NCBI GenBank assembly: GCA_947568835.1
Contig: OX387608.1
Coordinates: forward strand, 1,104,501 to 1,168,500
Source of the DNA: Protonemura montana
Taxonomy: Eukaryota > Arthropoda > Insecta > Plecoptera > Nemouridae
DNA length: 64,000 bases
Reading direction: 5' to 3'
Below, piece after piece: positions 12,263 through 24,552 of the stretch (position 1 is the stretch's first letter; each line of letters starts with the position of its first letter). The translations under genes and the position numbers were made by a program. The notes below the pieces were generated by a model. The model saw only the letters and a program-made list of their open reading frames with translations. It ran no database searches and was not told the DNA's origin.

Positions 12263-13144
12263 ATAAACATATAAACAATAATATAAATAAATAAACACAA
12301 TAAACATAATATAAAAAACCTGAATTTTTTATTTTTAATTCAGAGTTAAAACAATATTTCTGACCAGCAGAGCAGCTTTTATTGAAGGACCAATATTTCC
12401 AAGCCAAATCTGCATTCCTCAAAAAGTGTTTGCCTCCTTGGCCTGTCACAGGTAACGAGGTCAGATCTCCATTGGAGCGTAGATTATTTCAAGCTCGGCA
12501 TCGTTTGTTGCCGTACGTTTTAAAATGAATCGATGGCACCAGGGAGCAGCACGGTTTGCTCGATACGACTTGCAGAAAGTCTGGGACGACGATAGAGAAA
12601 CAGAAGTCTGTATATGAAGCGATCTACGTACGAACAATAAGTACTCACACAAATATAATTCACAAAATCAAATGTTTTTTATAGCAACACATTGCACATA
12701 AAAGAAATTGTGTTGTATCCAGCCAAACACTGTACATCAATTGGTGTCGCACAACTAAAACTCAAATTAGATCAACTTGATTTTGGATGCCTTAGGATGC
12801 ACAAAGCTCAGTATAAGATGAAAAACAGTAAAGTTGGGGGAGAAGTTGTTATCGTCATGGAAGAACCACAATCTGGGCACAATGTCTGTGATTGAGAAAA
12901 AAACTTTTTGAAAAGTTGGTTTTAAATGCTTAACTATTTTTCCTGAAGTTTTAATTGGCATTCAAAAGCCAGTTTTTAAATAGGTTTTTATCAAAACTTG
13001 TGCTAATGTTAGATCAGTATACAATACGTTCTATGATTGGCTGATCTTTAAACTCTGAGAGTTGAAAAGGTTTCTGACCCCAAAGTATAACACTTGGAGA
13101 ACGATTGCACCACAATAAGAGTTCTTTATCTCGCGTCTGAGATT
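12263..13144. other. Convergent 3' region between TRPA and RFC2
   Basis: AT-rich. On the minus strand an AATAAA near 12378-12383 could serve the RFC2 transcript. Short open frames here show no family features. Confidence 0.4.
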
Positions 13145-16100
13145 TCAAGACGTCGTGGTGGCGACGATGGTAAGCCGGCCAAGCAGTCCCGCCAACTGCG
13201 GCAACGAACCGAGCCCCTCGGCCACGCGGAGATGCGTCAGTCCAATCTCGCGCACGAAACGAAGCTTTAGTGACTCGGGCATCTCGAGCGTCTTGCAAAC
13301 ACGGAACACATTGCCGATGATGTCTTCAGCAGCGTAGCCAAGAGACCACAGATGGCGCATGGACTGGCGACACATAAGAGCAAGGTTCTAATGTAGGCAT
13401 ACAGTTGACAAGCATGAGCATAGCGCACATGGATCTTAAAACTTGGTTATCATATGGGACTGCACACAATTGACATAGCATTAAGCACAAGCATAGCACA
13501 CAAGGATCTTAAAACTTGGTTATCATACGGGACTGCACACAATTGACAGAGCAATAAGCACAAGCATAGCACACAAGGATCTTAAAACTTGGTTATCATA
13601 TGGGACTGCACACAATTGACATAGCATTAAGCACAAGCATAGCACACAAGGATCTTAAAACTTGGTTATCATATGGGACTGCACACAATTGACATAGCAT
13701 TAAGCACAAGCATAGCACACAAGGATCTTGAAACTTGGTTATCATATGAGACTGCACACAACTGATATAGCATTAAGCACAAGCATAGCGCACAAGGATC
13801 TTAAAACTTGTTTATCATATGGGACTACACACAATTGACATAGCAATAAGCACAAGCATAGCGAACAAGGATCTTAAAACTTGGTTATCATATGGGACTG
13901 CACACAATTGACATAGCAATAAGCACAAGCATAGCACACAAGGATCTTAAAACTTGGTTATCATATGGGACTGCACACAATTGACATAGCAATAAGCACA
14001 AGCATAGCACACAAGAATCTTAAAACTTGGTTATCATTTGGGACTGCACACAATTGACATAGCAATAAGCACAAGCATAGCACACAAGGATCTTGAAACT
14101 TGGTTATCATATGGGACTGCACACAATTGACATAGCAATAAGCACAAGCGTAGCACACAAGGATCTTGAAACTTGGTTATCATATGGGACTGCACACAAT
14201 TGACATAGCAATAAGCACAAGCGTAGCACACAAGGATCTTGAAACTTGGTTATCATTTGGGACTGCACACAATTGACATAGCAATAAGCACAAGCATAGC
14301 ACACAAGGATCTTGAAACTTGGTTATCATATGGGACTGCACACAATTGACATAGCAATAAGCACAAGCGTAGCACACAAGGATCTTGAAACTTGGTTATC
14401 ATATGGGACTGCACACAATTGACATAGCATTAAGCACAAACATAGCACACAAGGATCTTAAAACTTGGTTATCATATGGGACTGCACACAATTGACATAG
14501 CAATAAGCACAAACATAGCACACAAGGATTTTAAAACTTAGTTATCATATGGGACTGCACACAATTGACATAGCATTAAGCACAAACATAGCACACAAGG
14601 ATCTTGAAACTTGGTTATCATATGGGACAGCATCCGTCATCCTCCGTTGCTCAGCAGGGAGTCTAACAACTAACCTTGTATGCCTGTTCTATGTCGCCTG
14701 CGATGCACAGGTGCAGCATCTGCTTGACCAGCAGCGGATGCGGCTCGTCACATACCTGAAACCAATCACGCAGTCAGCTGGGAGAAGTTGAGCTGAGATT
14801 CAAAATCATTAATTTAATTAGAATTTAAATATAATTTATGAAAGGCTCCGACAAAAAAATTAGTTGATATGATAAAAAATAGTTAGATATTAGATCCTAT
14901 TCACAATATCCAGCCTTTTGGCAACCTATTAACAATATCCAGCCTCTTGGCACCCTATTCACAATATCCAGCCTCTTGGCATTTTATTCACAATATCCAG
15001 CCTCTTGGTATCCTGTTCACAATATCCAACCTCTTGGCACCCTATACACAATATCCAGCCTCTTGGCACCCTATTCACAATATCCAGCCTCTTGGCATCC
15101 TATTCACAATATCCAGCCTCTTGGCATCCTATTCACAATATCCAGCCTCTTGGCACCCTATTCACAATATCCAGCCTCTTGGCATCCTATTCACAATATC
15201 CAGCCTCTTGGCATCCTATTCACAATATCCAGCCTCTTGACACCCTATTCACAATATCCAGCCTCTTGGCACCCTATCCACAATATCCAGTCTCTTGCCA
15301 CCCTATTCACAATATCCAGCCTCTTGGCACCCTATTCACAATATCCAGCCTCTTGGCAACCTCTTCACAATATCCAGCCTCTTGGCACCCTATTCACAAT
15401 ATCCAGCCTCTTGGCACCCTATTCACAATATCCAGCCTCTTGGCACCCTATTCACAATATCCAGCCTCTTGGCATCCTATTCACAATATCCAGCCTCTTG
15501 GCACCCTATTCACAATATCCAGCCTCTTGACATCCTATTCACAATATCCAGCCTCTTGACACCCTATTCACAATATCCAGCCTCTTGGCACCCTATTCAC
15601 AATATCCAGCCTCTTGGCATCTTATTCACAATATCCAGCCTCTCGGCATCCTATTCACAATATCCAGCCTCTTGGCATCCTATTCACAATATCCAGCCTC
15701 TTGCCACCCTATTCACAATATCCAGCCTCTTGGCATCCTATTCACAATATCCAGCCTCTTGGCACCCTATTCACAATATCCAGCCTCTTGGCATCCTATT
15801 CACAATATCCAACCTCTTGGCATCCTATTCACAATATCCAGCCTCTTGGCATCCTATTCACAATATCCAGCCTCTTGGCACCCTATTCACAATATCCAGC
15901 CTCTTGGCATCCTATTCACAATATCCAACCTCTTGGCATCCTATTCACAATATCCAGCCTCTTGGCATCCTATTCACAATATCCAGCCTCTTGCCACCTA
16001 ACGCAACCCGTCTCACCTTGAAAACAAAGTCGCTGGAAACGTGACCAAACCCGTTGACGGTCGACTGCAGATTGTTGAGCGCCTGGCGCATGTCGCCCTG

Positions 16101-19100
16101 CGCTGTGAAAACAATCGCCTCCAGACCTTCGTCGGCGTACGAAACATTTTCCGTTGCGCAGACCTCCAGCACCTTGGAGAGCACCTGCAGGTGGCAGCAC
16201 AATCAGATGGTCAACATTCGATACTGACTACAATATCTACTGTCTCTCAGCCAAGCTGAAGAACTAAACATGTGTATAATAATAATAATAGTAATATATA
16301 ATAATAAATAGATGAAATCTTATTTAAATTGCAAACGCTTGCAATGCTCGGGGTACTTTATTATTATCAACACTAAAACCGTCTCAAAAATTGATGCCCA
16401 AACGGGGACTCGAACCCCGATCTCCACCTGTCGTGGGTGTTGCTCTAACCAATTGAGCTACTGAGTATTTACAGCCTCTTGGTTCTACTCCGTGGAGATC
16501 TCATCAAGTACACTAAAATCATCTCAAAAAGCCAATGTCTAAGTAGCTCAAAGCTGTCAAGAGGTTGATAAGCAAGCCAAGTGAAGTTGCTGTACTAACT
16601 TTCATCCCTTCAACCTCTCTCCCGAACAGAACTGGTCATGTGTATGATGGTCACCCATCCAATACCTGACCCAGCGCAGTGTTGCTTAACTTTCATCCCT
16701 CCAACCTCTCACCCGAACAGAACTGGTCATGTGTATGATGGTCACCCATCCAATACCTGACTCAGCACAGTGTAGCTTAACTCAACGTCCTACGCACCTC
16801 AGCGTCGGAGAGTCTGCCGTATCGCAACATGGCACAGCGCGACTGAATCGGCTCGATGATTTTATCGGAGCTGTTGCACGCGAGCGCGAACCTCGTGGTT
16901 GAGCTGTACACCTCCATCGTCCGGCGTAAAGCCTGCTGCGCGGCCTCAGTCATGCTGCGGACAGGTTTACAATCATGTTACAATAGGTCCAAGGGATTGG
17001 CAAAACAAATAAAAAAATACACCAAATTGCAAGGATGACCAAATTTTGATTAGCATCTTTATTCATGCAAACCTTGACAAATGATGTACATTTATTTTGA
17101 ACGGTAGAGGTGGGTTTTAAGCCGCGATCTTATGGAGATGCAGTTGATGGTTTTACTGTGATTGGTTGTTAAAATGACCTGAGTCGATGTTTTGTCTAGG
17201 GTTTGTTAGTTTATAACAAAAGAACCACATGAATAAAACAATTGACTTGTCTAGGCATCCTTAATGCATCTAAGTAGAAAAGCAAAGTCAGTAATTCAAA
17301 GAACTGAAATATTTGGCATTTTCGACATAAAATTACCCTGATTTTTTGTATATAGTCACACCTGTTTTGTTACCTAGTCTTTTTAAACTAGTGCTAAGGT
17401 TAAATTAAGTAAACACAAGTCTATAAACCATAATGGCGTGGGATCTTTTTAGATTGAAGCCGAATTGACTTCTCGTTTTGTAGGGTTTAGCTCACCTGTC
17501 CGCCTCGTCGAGAATCACAATCTTGTGGCGACCGCGGGGAAGAGTGACTTTCTGCTGCGCGAACATCTTGATTTTGTTGCGGACAACGTCGATACCACGT
17601 TCGTTAGAAGCGTTTAGCTCTAAAACAGCGGTGCTCATGAGCGGGCCAAGAAGTGCCCGGCACAGACAGAGCACTGTGGTGGTCTTGCCGACGCCAGGAG
17701 GACCCTGCAGAGATATATTCATCTCAAATAACCTGGATTCGTATTTCAAATAACCTGAATTTTAGTTCCCTCAAAGAGCTCGTGATTTTTCAAGTGTTTT
17801 CTTCGGTAGTTTAAGGGGTTTTCATAATTTTCACTGCTTTAATGGTCAAAATTGTTTGAAAATGTGTTTCATAAACTCTAAAATTAGCATTGAAATCATA
17901 GGAACTACTGACAAAAAGGTTGTACATTGAGTGAAAATGGTAAATATTTGATACCAAAAATGAGTTTCCAGTGAGGAAAGAAATTCACTGTGTTTTTTCT
18001 GTTGGACGGTTTTTTTTTTCTAATTTAATGGATCATTTATAAAAAATTTTGTTTAAGGTCAGCACAAATATCACAACGTGAAATTCACTTGTCGCTGAAA
18101 ACTCTGCTCAAGGTTTTAAGAAAGTAAAACATTTCCTATTTGACCACAACAAGTAAATATTTTGAATATTGCACTGGAAACATACTATTTTCAGCTTTTT
18201 TATGTTTTCTAGCTGATGGGTAGATTTCGTAGTTGCACCCCTGAAGAGCAGAGATTCTTCCAACACACTTTGAAACTTACACTGATAATAATATTTGGAA
18301 CATTGCCCTCCTTTGCGAATACGTCAAGACGAGATATGGTGTCTGCATTACCCACTATGTCACCAAAGGTTTGGGGACGATATTTTTCAATCCTGTAACA
18401 AATTTAAAGATGATAGTTAATTGAGAGGTCAATTAAGCTTCAGCAACAAATTGTTCTTAATGCCAAAGGTTTTTTGAAACAATTTCTGAACACGTAAGAA
18501 TGAAGGACTTACTTCTTGCCAGCGTAGAAATATAAATATAAAAACTGGCTTACAAGGGAACCTAATAAACGATAATCTAGACATTACATTTGGAGTATAC
18601 ATTGCAAGCAAATTGAAAGCTTCCAGCTCCCAAACTCAGTTATTAAAAGCTATCTTGTTTATCAGAACTAGTTGACTGAAATGTAACTTCTTATCGAAAC
18701 TTAAGTCTAGGGATTGTTGCTGAGCAATTCCGTCAACGCACTGCTCAGGCGGTGACAGCACCTAGTACTGATTCCAATTCTCTGTGGACGACAGATTCGG
18801 TAGTATAGATCTTTGCAGTCACAAACAAAAACAGAGAAATGTTGGATAATTCACGCCAAACATCTATGGCAAATGTTTCGAAAATCACCATCACCATCAC
18901 CATGCCATCACCATCACCATGCCATCACCATCACCATGCCATCACCATCACCATGCTATCACCATGACCATGCTAGGTACTGCAAGTTTTATGCTGCAAG
19001 CTAACCTCTTCAAAGAAAACTTACCACGGCAGACTCATTTGTTTTCTTTCAGCATAACTTTTTGTTTTTGCAGATCCGACAGAAGAGGACGGTTCCTGCT

Positions 19101-19113
19101 CGTCAACGTCCAT
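13145..19113 (-). CDS. RFC2: Replication factor C subunit 2 (clamp loader AAA+ ATPase)
   Basis: Seven exons on the minus strand, all phases consistent: 19113-19025, 18392-18281, 17704-17496, 16954-16798, 16184-16017, 14755-14675 and 13363-13145, giving 344 residues against about 354 for the human protein. The product is a subunit of the RFC complex that loads the PCNA clamp onto primed DNA in the nucleus. Walker A GPPGVGKT is at 68-75, Walker B DEAD at 133-136 and the SRC arginine-finger motif at 175-177. Family signatures include IEKYRP near the start, [19 protein letters not shown], and [17 protein letters not shown]. The start ATG at 19113 lies in a good context (AAAATGG), and exon 1 ends in the conserved LPW, whose Trp codon is split by intron 1. 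No disabling change is seen. Introns 1, 4, 5 and 6 hold a hexamer repeat, two SINEs, a 29-bp array and a 73-bp array. Divergent from the gustatory receptor gene. Confidence 0.96.
13412..14630 (-). repeat. 73-bp minisatellite in RFC2 intron 6
   Basis: About 16-17 copies of a 73-bp unit containing AAACTTGGTTATCATATGGG and GCACACAATTGACATAGCA. It fills nearly the whole intron between the last two RFC2 exons. Adjacent units differ at only a few positions. Confidence 0.95.
14900..16005 (-). repeat. 29-bp minisatellite in RFC2 intron 5
   Basis: About 38 copies of a 29-bp unit containing TATTCACAATATCCAGCCTC and TTGGCATCC. It ends about 12 bp before the donor of the preceding exon. A short array of the same unit lies in opposite orientation at 31030-31185. 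Confidence 0.95.
16310..16540 (-). mobile_element. SINE-A, inverted fusion copy in RFC2 intron 4
   Basis: A minus-strand 3' tail and one complete tRNA-like head (T arm CGGGGTTCGAGTCCCCG on the minus strand) are joined to a plus-strand 5' body (CAGCCTCTTGGTTCTACTCC) that stops just inside a second head. The result is two partial elements facing opposite ways. Confidence 0.8.
16545..16790 (-). mobile_element. 5S rRNA-like SINE, two heads, in RFC2 intron 4
   Basis: Two or three minus-strand 5S-like monomers directly abut the SINE-A copy. They stop about 8 bp from the donor of the adjacent RFC2 exon (exon end 16798). Confidence 0.8.
17212..17340 (+). repeat. Dispersed repeat shared with 28917-29045
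   Basis: Shares ATAACAAAAGAACCACAT, AATGCATCTAA and several further blocks, in the same order, with 28917-29045 in the unrecognised three-exon gene. Family unknown; it lies in RFC2 intron 3. Confidence 0.6.
18884..18973 (+). repeat. ATCACC/CCATGCC microsatellite in RFC2 intron 1
   Basis: Runs of CATCAC with a repeated CATGC spacer, four 18-bp superunits. Confidence 0.9.
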
Positions 19114-19892
19114 TTTCAGCAGTTCGCCAGGCATATCACACACTTAGCTTTTAATAAATTACTTGCTATCCTCTCTATATCCTGCGAACCTCGTCCAGTC
19201 CCTTCCAGTCTAGCGCGCCTTTATGCATAATGGCTATACGCACGAACTGGCGTGAGAGGATAGACAAAAGGCGCGAACTACTTTAAAAATATAATTAACC
19301 AAAATAACCCCTTAATAAGTTATAATAAACACTTGAACGTTTGTTAAAAGGCGCAAAGTAGCAGATCATAATCACAAAAACCTTTGATGAAGTTCTTTGG
19401 AAATTCACATAATCAACTTATTATTGATTAACTTTCAAACGTAGGCTCCCTAATATGATATCCCAAACATGAACACAAGAAAATTTTGGACGAAAGTCTA
19501 AAATTTTTACTTATGGTGGAATTGTTCAGTTTTTCCTTCATTCAACAATCAATCTCAAGAAATACAAACCTTCTTTTTCAACAAAGACTGTCAATCAAAC
19601 GCTTGAAGACGATTGACAGATTATCAATTCAACATCTAGGTAAATACGTTCTAATCTATACTTCAAATCAAAATCAATTATTACATTTTTCTTTACAGCT
19701 TTCAAGACATGTGAAGAGATAACAGTACAATTCTGTAGTCTGGTTTGTCTACTTAAGTAGCATTTTAAGTGGCACATCCCAGCTTTGGCAAAGGCAAGAA
19801 TTTGATCAAATAAGTTTGATGTTCCTTCAAAAATATTGTATCACAGCAGCAGGAACTAAGTAGTCCACAATTTGACTAAATTTTTGCCCAAA

Positions 19893-21062
19893 ATGTATTT
19901 AAAGTTTCCAACAAGAAAATCAAATATCTGCAAAGCCAACAAGAGAAAAGCCACCTCGAAACCAACACTGCAATCTGCGATCGCACCGCTATGGATGTTT
20001 TCTTCTGTAATCGGGATCGCACCTCGCCTCGATTCCACAAAACCAACGCCGTTCACCATCGTTTTCCTCCTCATCAGCATCGGCATGTTCGGGGCAAACT
20101 CCGTCTCGCAAACAAAGTCGACATCGGTGCAGCAGCTATTCGCCGAGCCGTGGCTCATACCACGTTTCGTCATGTTCTTGCTTGAACGTTCCGTGATGAC
20201 CATTGCTTTGTTAGCGGTCTGCATAAAAGCCCAGCGTAACTTTCAGTACATCTTCAAGAACATGTCTTTCGTCGACCGATGCCTGTACTCCCATTTCGAT
20301 CCACCCGACTATCGCAAGATAAAAACCATCGCCAAAATCGTCACCGTATCCATGATCGTAGCGTTTGTGTTCTTCGCTGCTGTTTTTCTGTGGTACGCTA
20401 ACGTGAAGTTGGCCACGTCTCCGTTGTATTTGTTGCAACGAGTCACTATCTTGATAAACGACATGACCGCAGTTCAGTACGTTTGTATCGTTCTGCTGGC
20501 ACGTTCGCGCTTCGTACGTTTGAGCACGGTGATCGGAATCCCGCATCGGAAAGATACGATATCGCTTATTTCTAATCCTTCCGATCGGCGGTTCTTCATC
20601 GACGTTGAATCCACAGTACGAGTCTACCATTCCCTGTGCGAAGTCACCGAAACGGCAAACGCAAACTACGGCGTTCAAATCCTGCTCTACGTCAGTTTCC
20701 TGTCGCTGTCCACAGTGTCGTACGTGTTTAAAATGATCGCTCACTATCGCGTAGCGAGTTCGGAGGAGAACAAGATCGGATTGAGCGCGATGTGGATGGC
20801 AAAGAATTCGTTGACGATCGTTGGGCTGCTGGCGACGTGCCACACGACTCGTGACGCGGCGGTGGAGTCATCGCGCCGCGTTACCACCGCGATGCTGGAG
20901 TTTGCTGCTGAAAGTGGAAGCGAGGTCTGGCGTTGGGGACTCGTCTTGGCCGAATCGCAGCCCACTTTTAACGCGTGCGGTTTTTTCAAGCTCGACATGT
21001 CGCTGTTGCTGCACGTTGGAGCGACGGCGACGACGTACACCATTATCTTGTTGCAGAATTGA
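19893..21062 (+). CDS. Insect-type gustatory receptor (7TM, Gr family)
   Basis: A single exon of 389 residues. I chose the ATG at 19893 because the upstream part of the open frame has no earlier ATG. About seven hydrophobic segments are visible (around PLWMFSSVIGI, FTIVFLLISIGMFG, MTIALLAVCI, IVAFVFFAAVFLWYA, ILLYVSFLSLSTVSYVF and the final SLLLHVGATATTYTIILLQ). The end, FNACGFFKLDMSLL followed by TYTIILLQN, matches the C-terminal Gr signature TYxxxxLQ(F), with Asn for the usual Phe. Family members are ligand-gated cation channels for tastants in chemosensory neurons, with intracellular N-termini. Having the C-terminal motif in the same exon as the rest is unusual, since many insect Gr genes have introns near the 3' end. 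An AATAAA at 21177-21182 could end the transcript. The ligand cannot be predicted. Confidence 0.86.
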   Translation: MYLKFPTRKSNICKANKRKATSKPTLQSAIAPLWMFSSVIGIAPRLDSTKPTPFTIVFLLISIGMFGANSVSQTKSTSVQQLFAEPWLIPRFVMFLLERSVMTIALLAVCIKAQRNFQYIFKNMSFVDRCLYSHFDPPDYRKIKTIAKIVTVSMIVAFVFFAAVFLWYANVKLATSPLYLLQRVTILINDMTAVQYVCIVLLARSRFVRLSTVIGIPHRKDTISLISNPSDRRFFIDVESTVRVYHSLCEVTETANANYGVQILLYVSFLSLSTVSYVFKMIAHYRVASSEENKIGLSAMWMAKNSLTIVGLLATCHTTRDAAVESSRRVTTAMLEFAAESGSEVWRWGLVLAESQPTFNACGFFKLDMSLLLHVGATATTYTIILLQN

Positions 21063-23446
21063 GTTACGAAAAAAAAAATTGTATTTTAATGAAAATATTT
21101 GTTGTGGTGCTTATTAGAGGTTGAATATTATTCTCATTGTTAGATGATTAACCATATTAAAACAAATAATTAAACAAATAAATAATTAAAACATTATCTA
21201 ATGACAATGTATTCAGATTGAAAAATGTACTACAACAGCTGATGAAATACAAATCTATCACTTGTCAGGTATAAAAATGTCTAAACTGCAAGCATGCTTA
21301 AAAAAAACAAATTTCAAACCGATTTCTTGAATGTAAATAAAACTCAACGATCTTCATCACATTTTGTGAATTCTATGTTTAACTTTAAATTGTGAGAGTT
21401 GTTGTGATGGCAAGCTTGCGTTGAAAGTAAACATTTTTAATGTTGGCACTTTGCAACTCATCAGGAATAACCAGCAACTCATCAAACACATGACAATGAA
21501 TCAACAATAATCAAGCTATGATTGCAATTGAAACAAAATACATTTTGCAATAATATTTAGCAAATTTAAAAAGATTTTCTTTAACAACCAAAAGACACTC
21601 ACAATAGAAAATAAATGCAAACATTGATAAAAGATATCAATAAAATACAATGCCTTTACAATTAATTCGATTACATTTCCGCAAAAGACCACGCAGATCG
21701 ACGAAAAATAATTTTTTTCTAAAAACAGAAAGCAATCAAATCAACGTTTGTACTCTTTTCTTGATAACTTGGATCAAAGCAATATTCACTCTCTTTGCTT
21801 TCTATGCTTTGCATTTGTTTCCAACATTTACATTTGTCTCACTGTTTGGGAGAGATAAGGTTAAAGTTTGAATGAGTGCAAGCACTACCTTATCAAGTTA
21901 TCATATCCACAGCATTAGGTTCAATTTAGGTGTATTTACTTAAATTTCTTGACAGTTCTACAATTAAGTAATGGTGGTAAGGTAATATAATAATGTAGAA
22001 ATGATAATAATGCAGAAAATATCAAATTGCTCTACATAATTTTAACAAAAGAGTATGATCCAATTTAATAGGTTAAGACAAGATATCTTAAGATACAAGA
22101 CAGGTTTGCTGGAAACAACAATGTCAATATTTCTAGTGCAGTGGTAAAAACATTTATAAATTATGCAAGGAAATTTCAATAAGTTGGGAAAAGTGGAACA
22201 AAAAGACGAATATAATCGGTTATTCTGCACTTGAGCTTTATTTCTGAAGGTGCTTTTCATCGTCACATTAATATTTTAATTAACTACATCGCTGTTCGGA
22301 CATCATTTGTATGAAATTGTTTCACAAAGTCAACGATTAGCAATTAAAATTGAACACATATATAATAATATGGCAATTTTTACATAAATTATAATTATAA
22401 AATATAATTTACAGCAAAATACACACGAGGGTTTTGTCATAGAACTGTGTTAACAGCGTTTTAATATGAAATGCTAATAAAGGTATGCGTGGATAATAAA
22501 ATTATCTTTGATATCTGGATAACAATGATCAATTTATAACCGACGCATGGCTACGTAGCTTGTTTTATCAACTTCACCTGCCAGTGCCCTGTCTAGCAAA
22601 TCTAGTTGTAGTTTGAATGCAACTATCATTACCCATCATTACCCTTCATTTCCCAAGACTCCAAATAAATGGTTTTAAGTTTTAAAGTTGGACGTTGCCC
22701 TGCAGTAAGATTTTTAGAAACTACTGACCACAGTTTTAGATGAATACAAACGTTGCAAAAAAGGAATTGTTCAAAAGTTTAAAAAAAAAATTATTTTAAC
22801 TGGGTTTTGAATGTGAAGTTGAGAATATCTAAATTTTCCCGACGTTTCATAACTTGTACCTGTTACTTTATCAAGCGTGCTTTTCATGACTGATTTTTCA
22901 TTAATTATTGCAGGACACCTCGATAGAAAGATGCTAAGGTTAGATAATGTAAGACATAAATCTAACAACCATAAGCTTAAAAGTCATGCCTTTTATTTTA
23001 CAAACCACTTATCTAACCATTTCTTCAGCAAACTAATCTCGGTGTCTTTGTATTATTTATATTATTCCCTGTTAACAAAAAGAAAAGTTTTCAAATTACA
23101 ATAGAAATTTGATTACCAAATAGTTGCAACCAAACGTCTCGAAAACTTGGCTTTGTGGAGGACAAAAAATGCGTAGTAACAATGATTTTTGTTTATTATC
23201 TCAAAACAATGTCAAGTCATCAAAATCAGTTAATCAAAAACAAAGTCGCCAACTTGTATGAATATTTAATTTTATCTTTAGCTTTAAGATTGAATTTTGA
23301 AACTCATGATATAATTCTATTACACCATTCCGAGTGTTCTGGGCTGGATCGCTCGGAAATCTTCCGAATGTTTCTCATTACAAATTACACTAGTTTTCAT
23401 TGCTGCTGCCTCAAAACTCCCCAATTTCTCACAATCATGAACCCAT
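21063..23446. other. Intergenic AT-rich stretch
   Basis: No supported gene. A fragment at 22799-22885 (GACGTTTCATAACTTGTACC and flanks) matches 28808-28895, so it is a dispersed repeat. Short frames such as 21650-21871 and 23155-23535 are not supported by any family features. Confidence 0.5.
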
Positions 23447-23914
23447 TCATTCCGGCACCGTCGGCTTCGTATTTTTGTTCTTCCTCATCCTCTTCTTTTT
23501 CGAACTTGAGATACCTTTCTTCTCAGCTGCTTTAGTCTCTTTTTCCAAAACCTTGATCTTTTCTGTCAACTTCTTAACTGCATCAGCCTTGGCCTTGAGA
23601 TCTTTCTTTACCTTCTTTGGGTCAGATTTCTTCAACTCAGCCACTTTTGCTGCAAAGCCCACAACCACTTTTTTTTTCTTGGGCTCCTCAGCCAAAGCGC
23701 TAGGCTCCCCAGCCAAATCGGTAGGCTCTTCCTTCGTTTCTACATTGGATTTTTTTAACAGGCTGCCGCTTTTCTTCAATTTTTTATGAAGTTTATTGCG
23801 ACGCTTCCTACGTTTTGCTGATGCCGAGGTCCCGTCTTTCTTTTCAACCGCGCGTGGACCGCTATTCCGTCCCTTTTGCGGCTTCTTCAGCTTGATTTGC
23901 TTGACACGACCCAT
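23447..23914 (-). CDS. Small lysine-rich protein, possibly nucleolar; family not recognised
   Basis: An open frame of 155 residues from ATG 23914 to TGA 23447. It begins MGRVKQIKLKKPQKGR and is about a third Lys/Arg, with a central helical, coiled-coil-like stretch (VKKLTEKIKVLEKETKAAEKK) and a basic tail KKKRMRKNKN. The composition suggests a nuclear or nucleolar RNA-binding protein; this is inference only. The open frame continues upstream, but a polypyrimidine tract and AG at about 23942 suggest a 5' untranslated intron, and a donor (CACAAG then GTGAGT) near 25411 on the minus strand could close a leader exon at about 25412-25590. No transposon or repeat overlaps the coding part. Confidence 0.65.
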   Translation of the reverse strand: MGRVKQIKLKKPQKGRNSGPRAVEKKDGTSASAKRRKRRNKLHKKLKKSGSLLKKSNVETKEEPTDLAGEPSALAEEPKKKKVVVGFAAKVAELKKSDPKKVKKDLKAKADAVKKLTEKIKVLEKETKAAEKKGISSSKKKRMRKNKNTKPTVPE

Positions 23915-24262
23915 CGCAGCTCTGCAGAATTGTTCGTTTGCTGAAAAAAAAACACAAAAACTATCACAATATTCTATATTTGTTGTATTGTATTGTTTAT
24001 TTTTTGTTCGTGATGTACACATAATACATGTGTGAGCAATGTCACATGCTCATAGTAAAAATAGCTTTAAAATAATTAGATGTTATAAATTTGAGGTGAT
24101 GTGGTCAGCTCAAAGGACTAAATAAAAGAAAATGAACAAAGCATTTTTGGCATAAGCTTGTTATGTCAATATGTAACTACGTTTAAACACAATGACAGGA
24201 CCTATTAGCACCTCGTTAACAAACTGAGAAATTGGCAAATTTTCGTTAAAGAAATTTGTATT

Positions 24263-24552
24263 GTGTTGAAGAAGGATAGTGAGAGGGGGCACAACTTACC
24301 GGAGAAAAAAATTGGCATCGCGTTGTGTACTTGTCGAGAAATAAGTAGAAATCCTGCTAAGAGTCATTGTTCGAAAAGATATGACCCGCCCAACGCTAAA
24401 CAATTTGTCATGTCTTTTCTAACGATGACAAAGAAAACTCGCCAAAATGTCTTAATGCGAAGGATTTCTATGAAGTTCTCGAAAACCAAGCGATGCCAAT
24501 CTTCTTCTCTGGTAAACTGGGCTCCCTCTCTCTCTCTTAGCTTCTTCACCTC
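24263..24552. mobile_element. Foldback (MITE-like) element, copy 1
   Basis: Arms of about 90 bp at 24263-24355 and 24460-24552 are imperfect reverse complements. They share cores such as TTACCGGAGAA and ATTGGCATCGC, and both end at AGAAATCCT inside. The interior is about 105 bp. A second copy is at 31190-31492. No transposase frame is present. Confidence 0.75.

Noticed and set aside
12461-12652. Short frames on both strands near the RFC2 3' end
   Set aside because: Likely untranslated sequence; no family features in either orientation.
13412-16005. Regular direct repeats that could suggest a CRISPR array
   Set aside because: The units are contiguous with no unique spacers and lie in introns of a eukaryotic gene.
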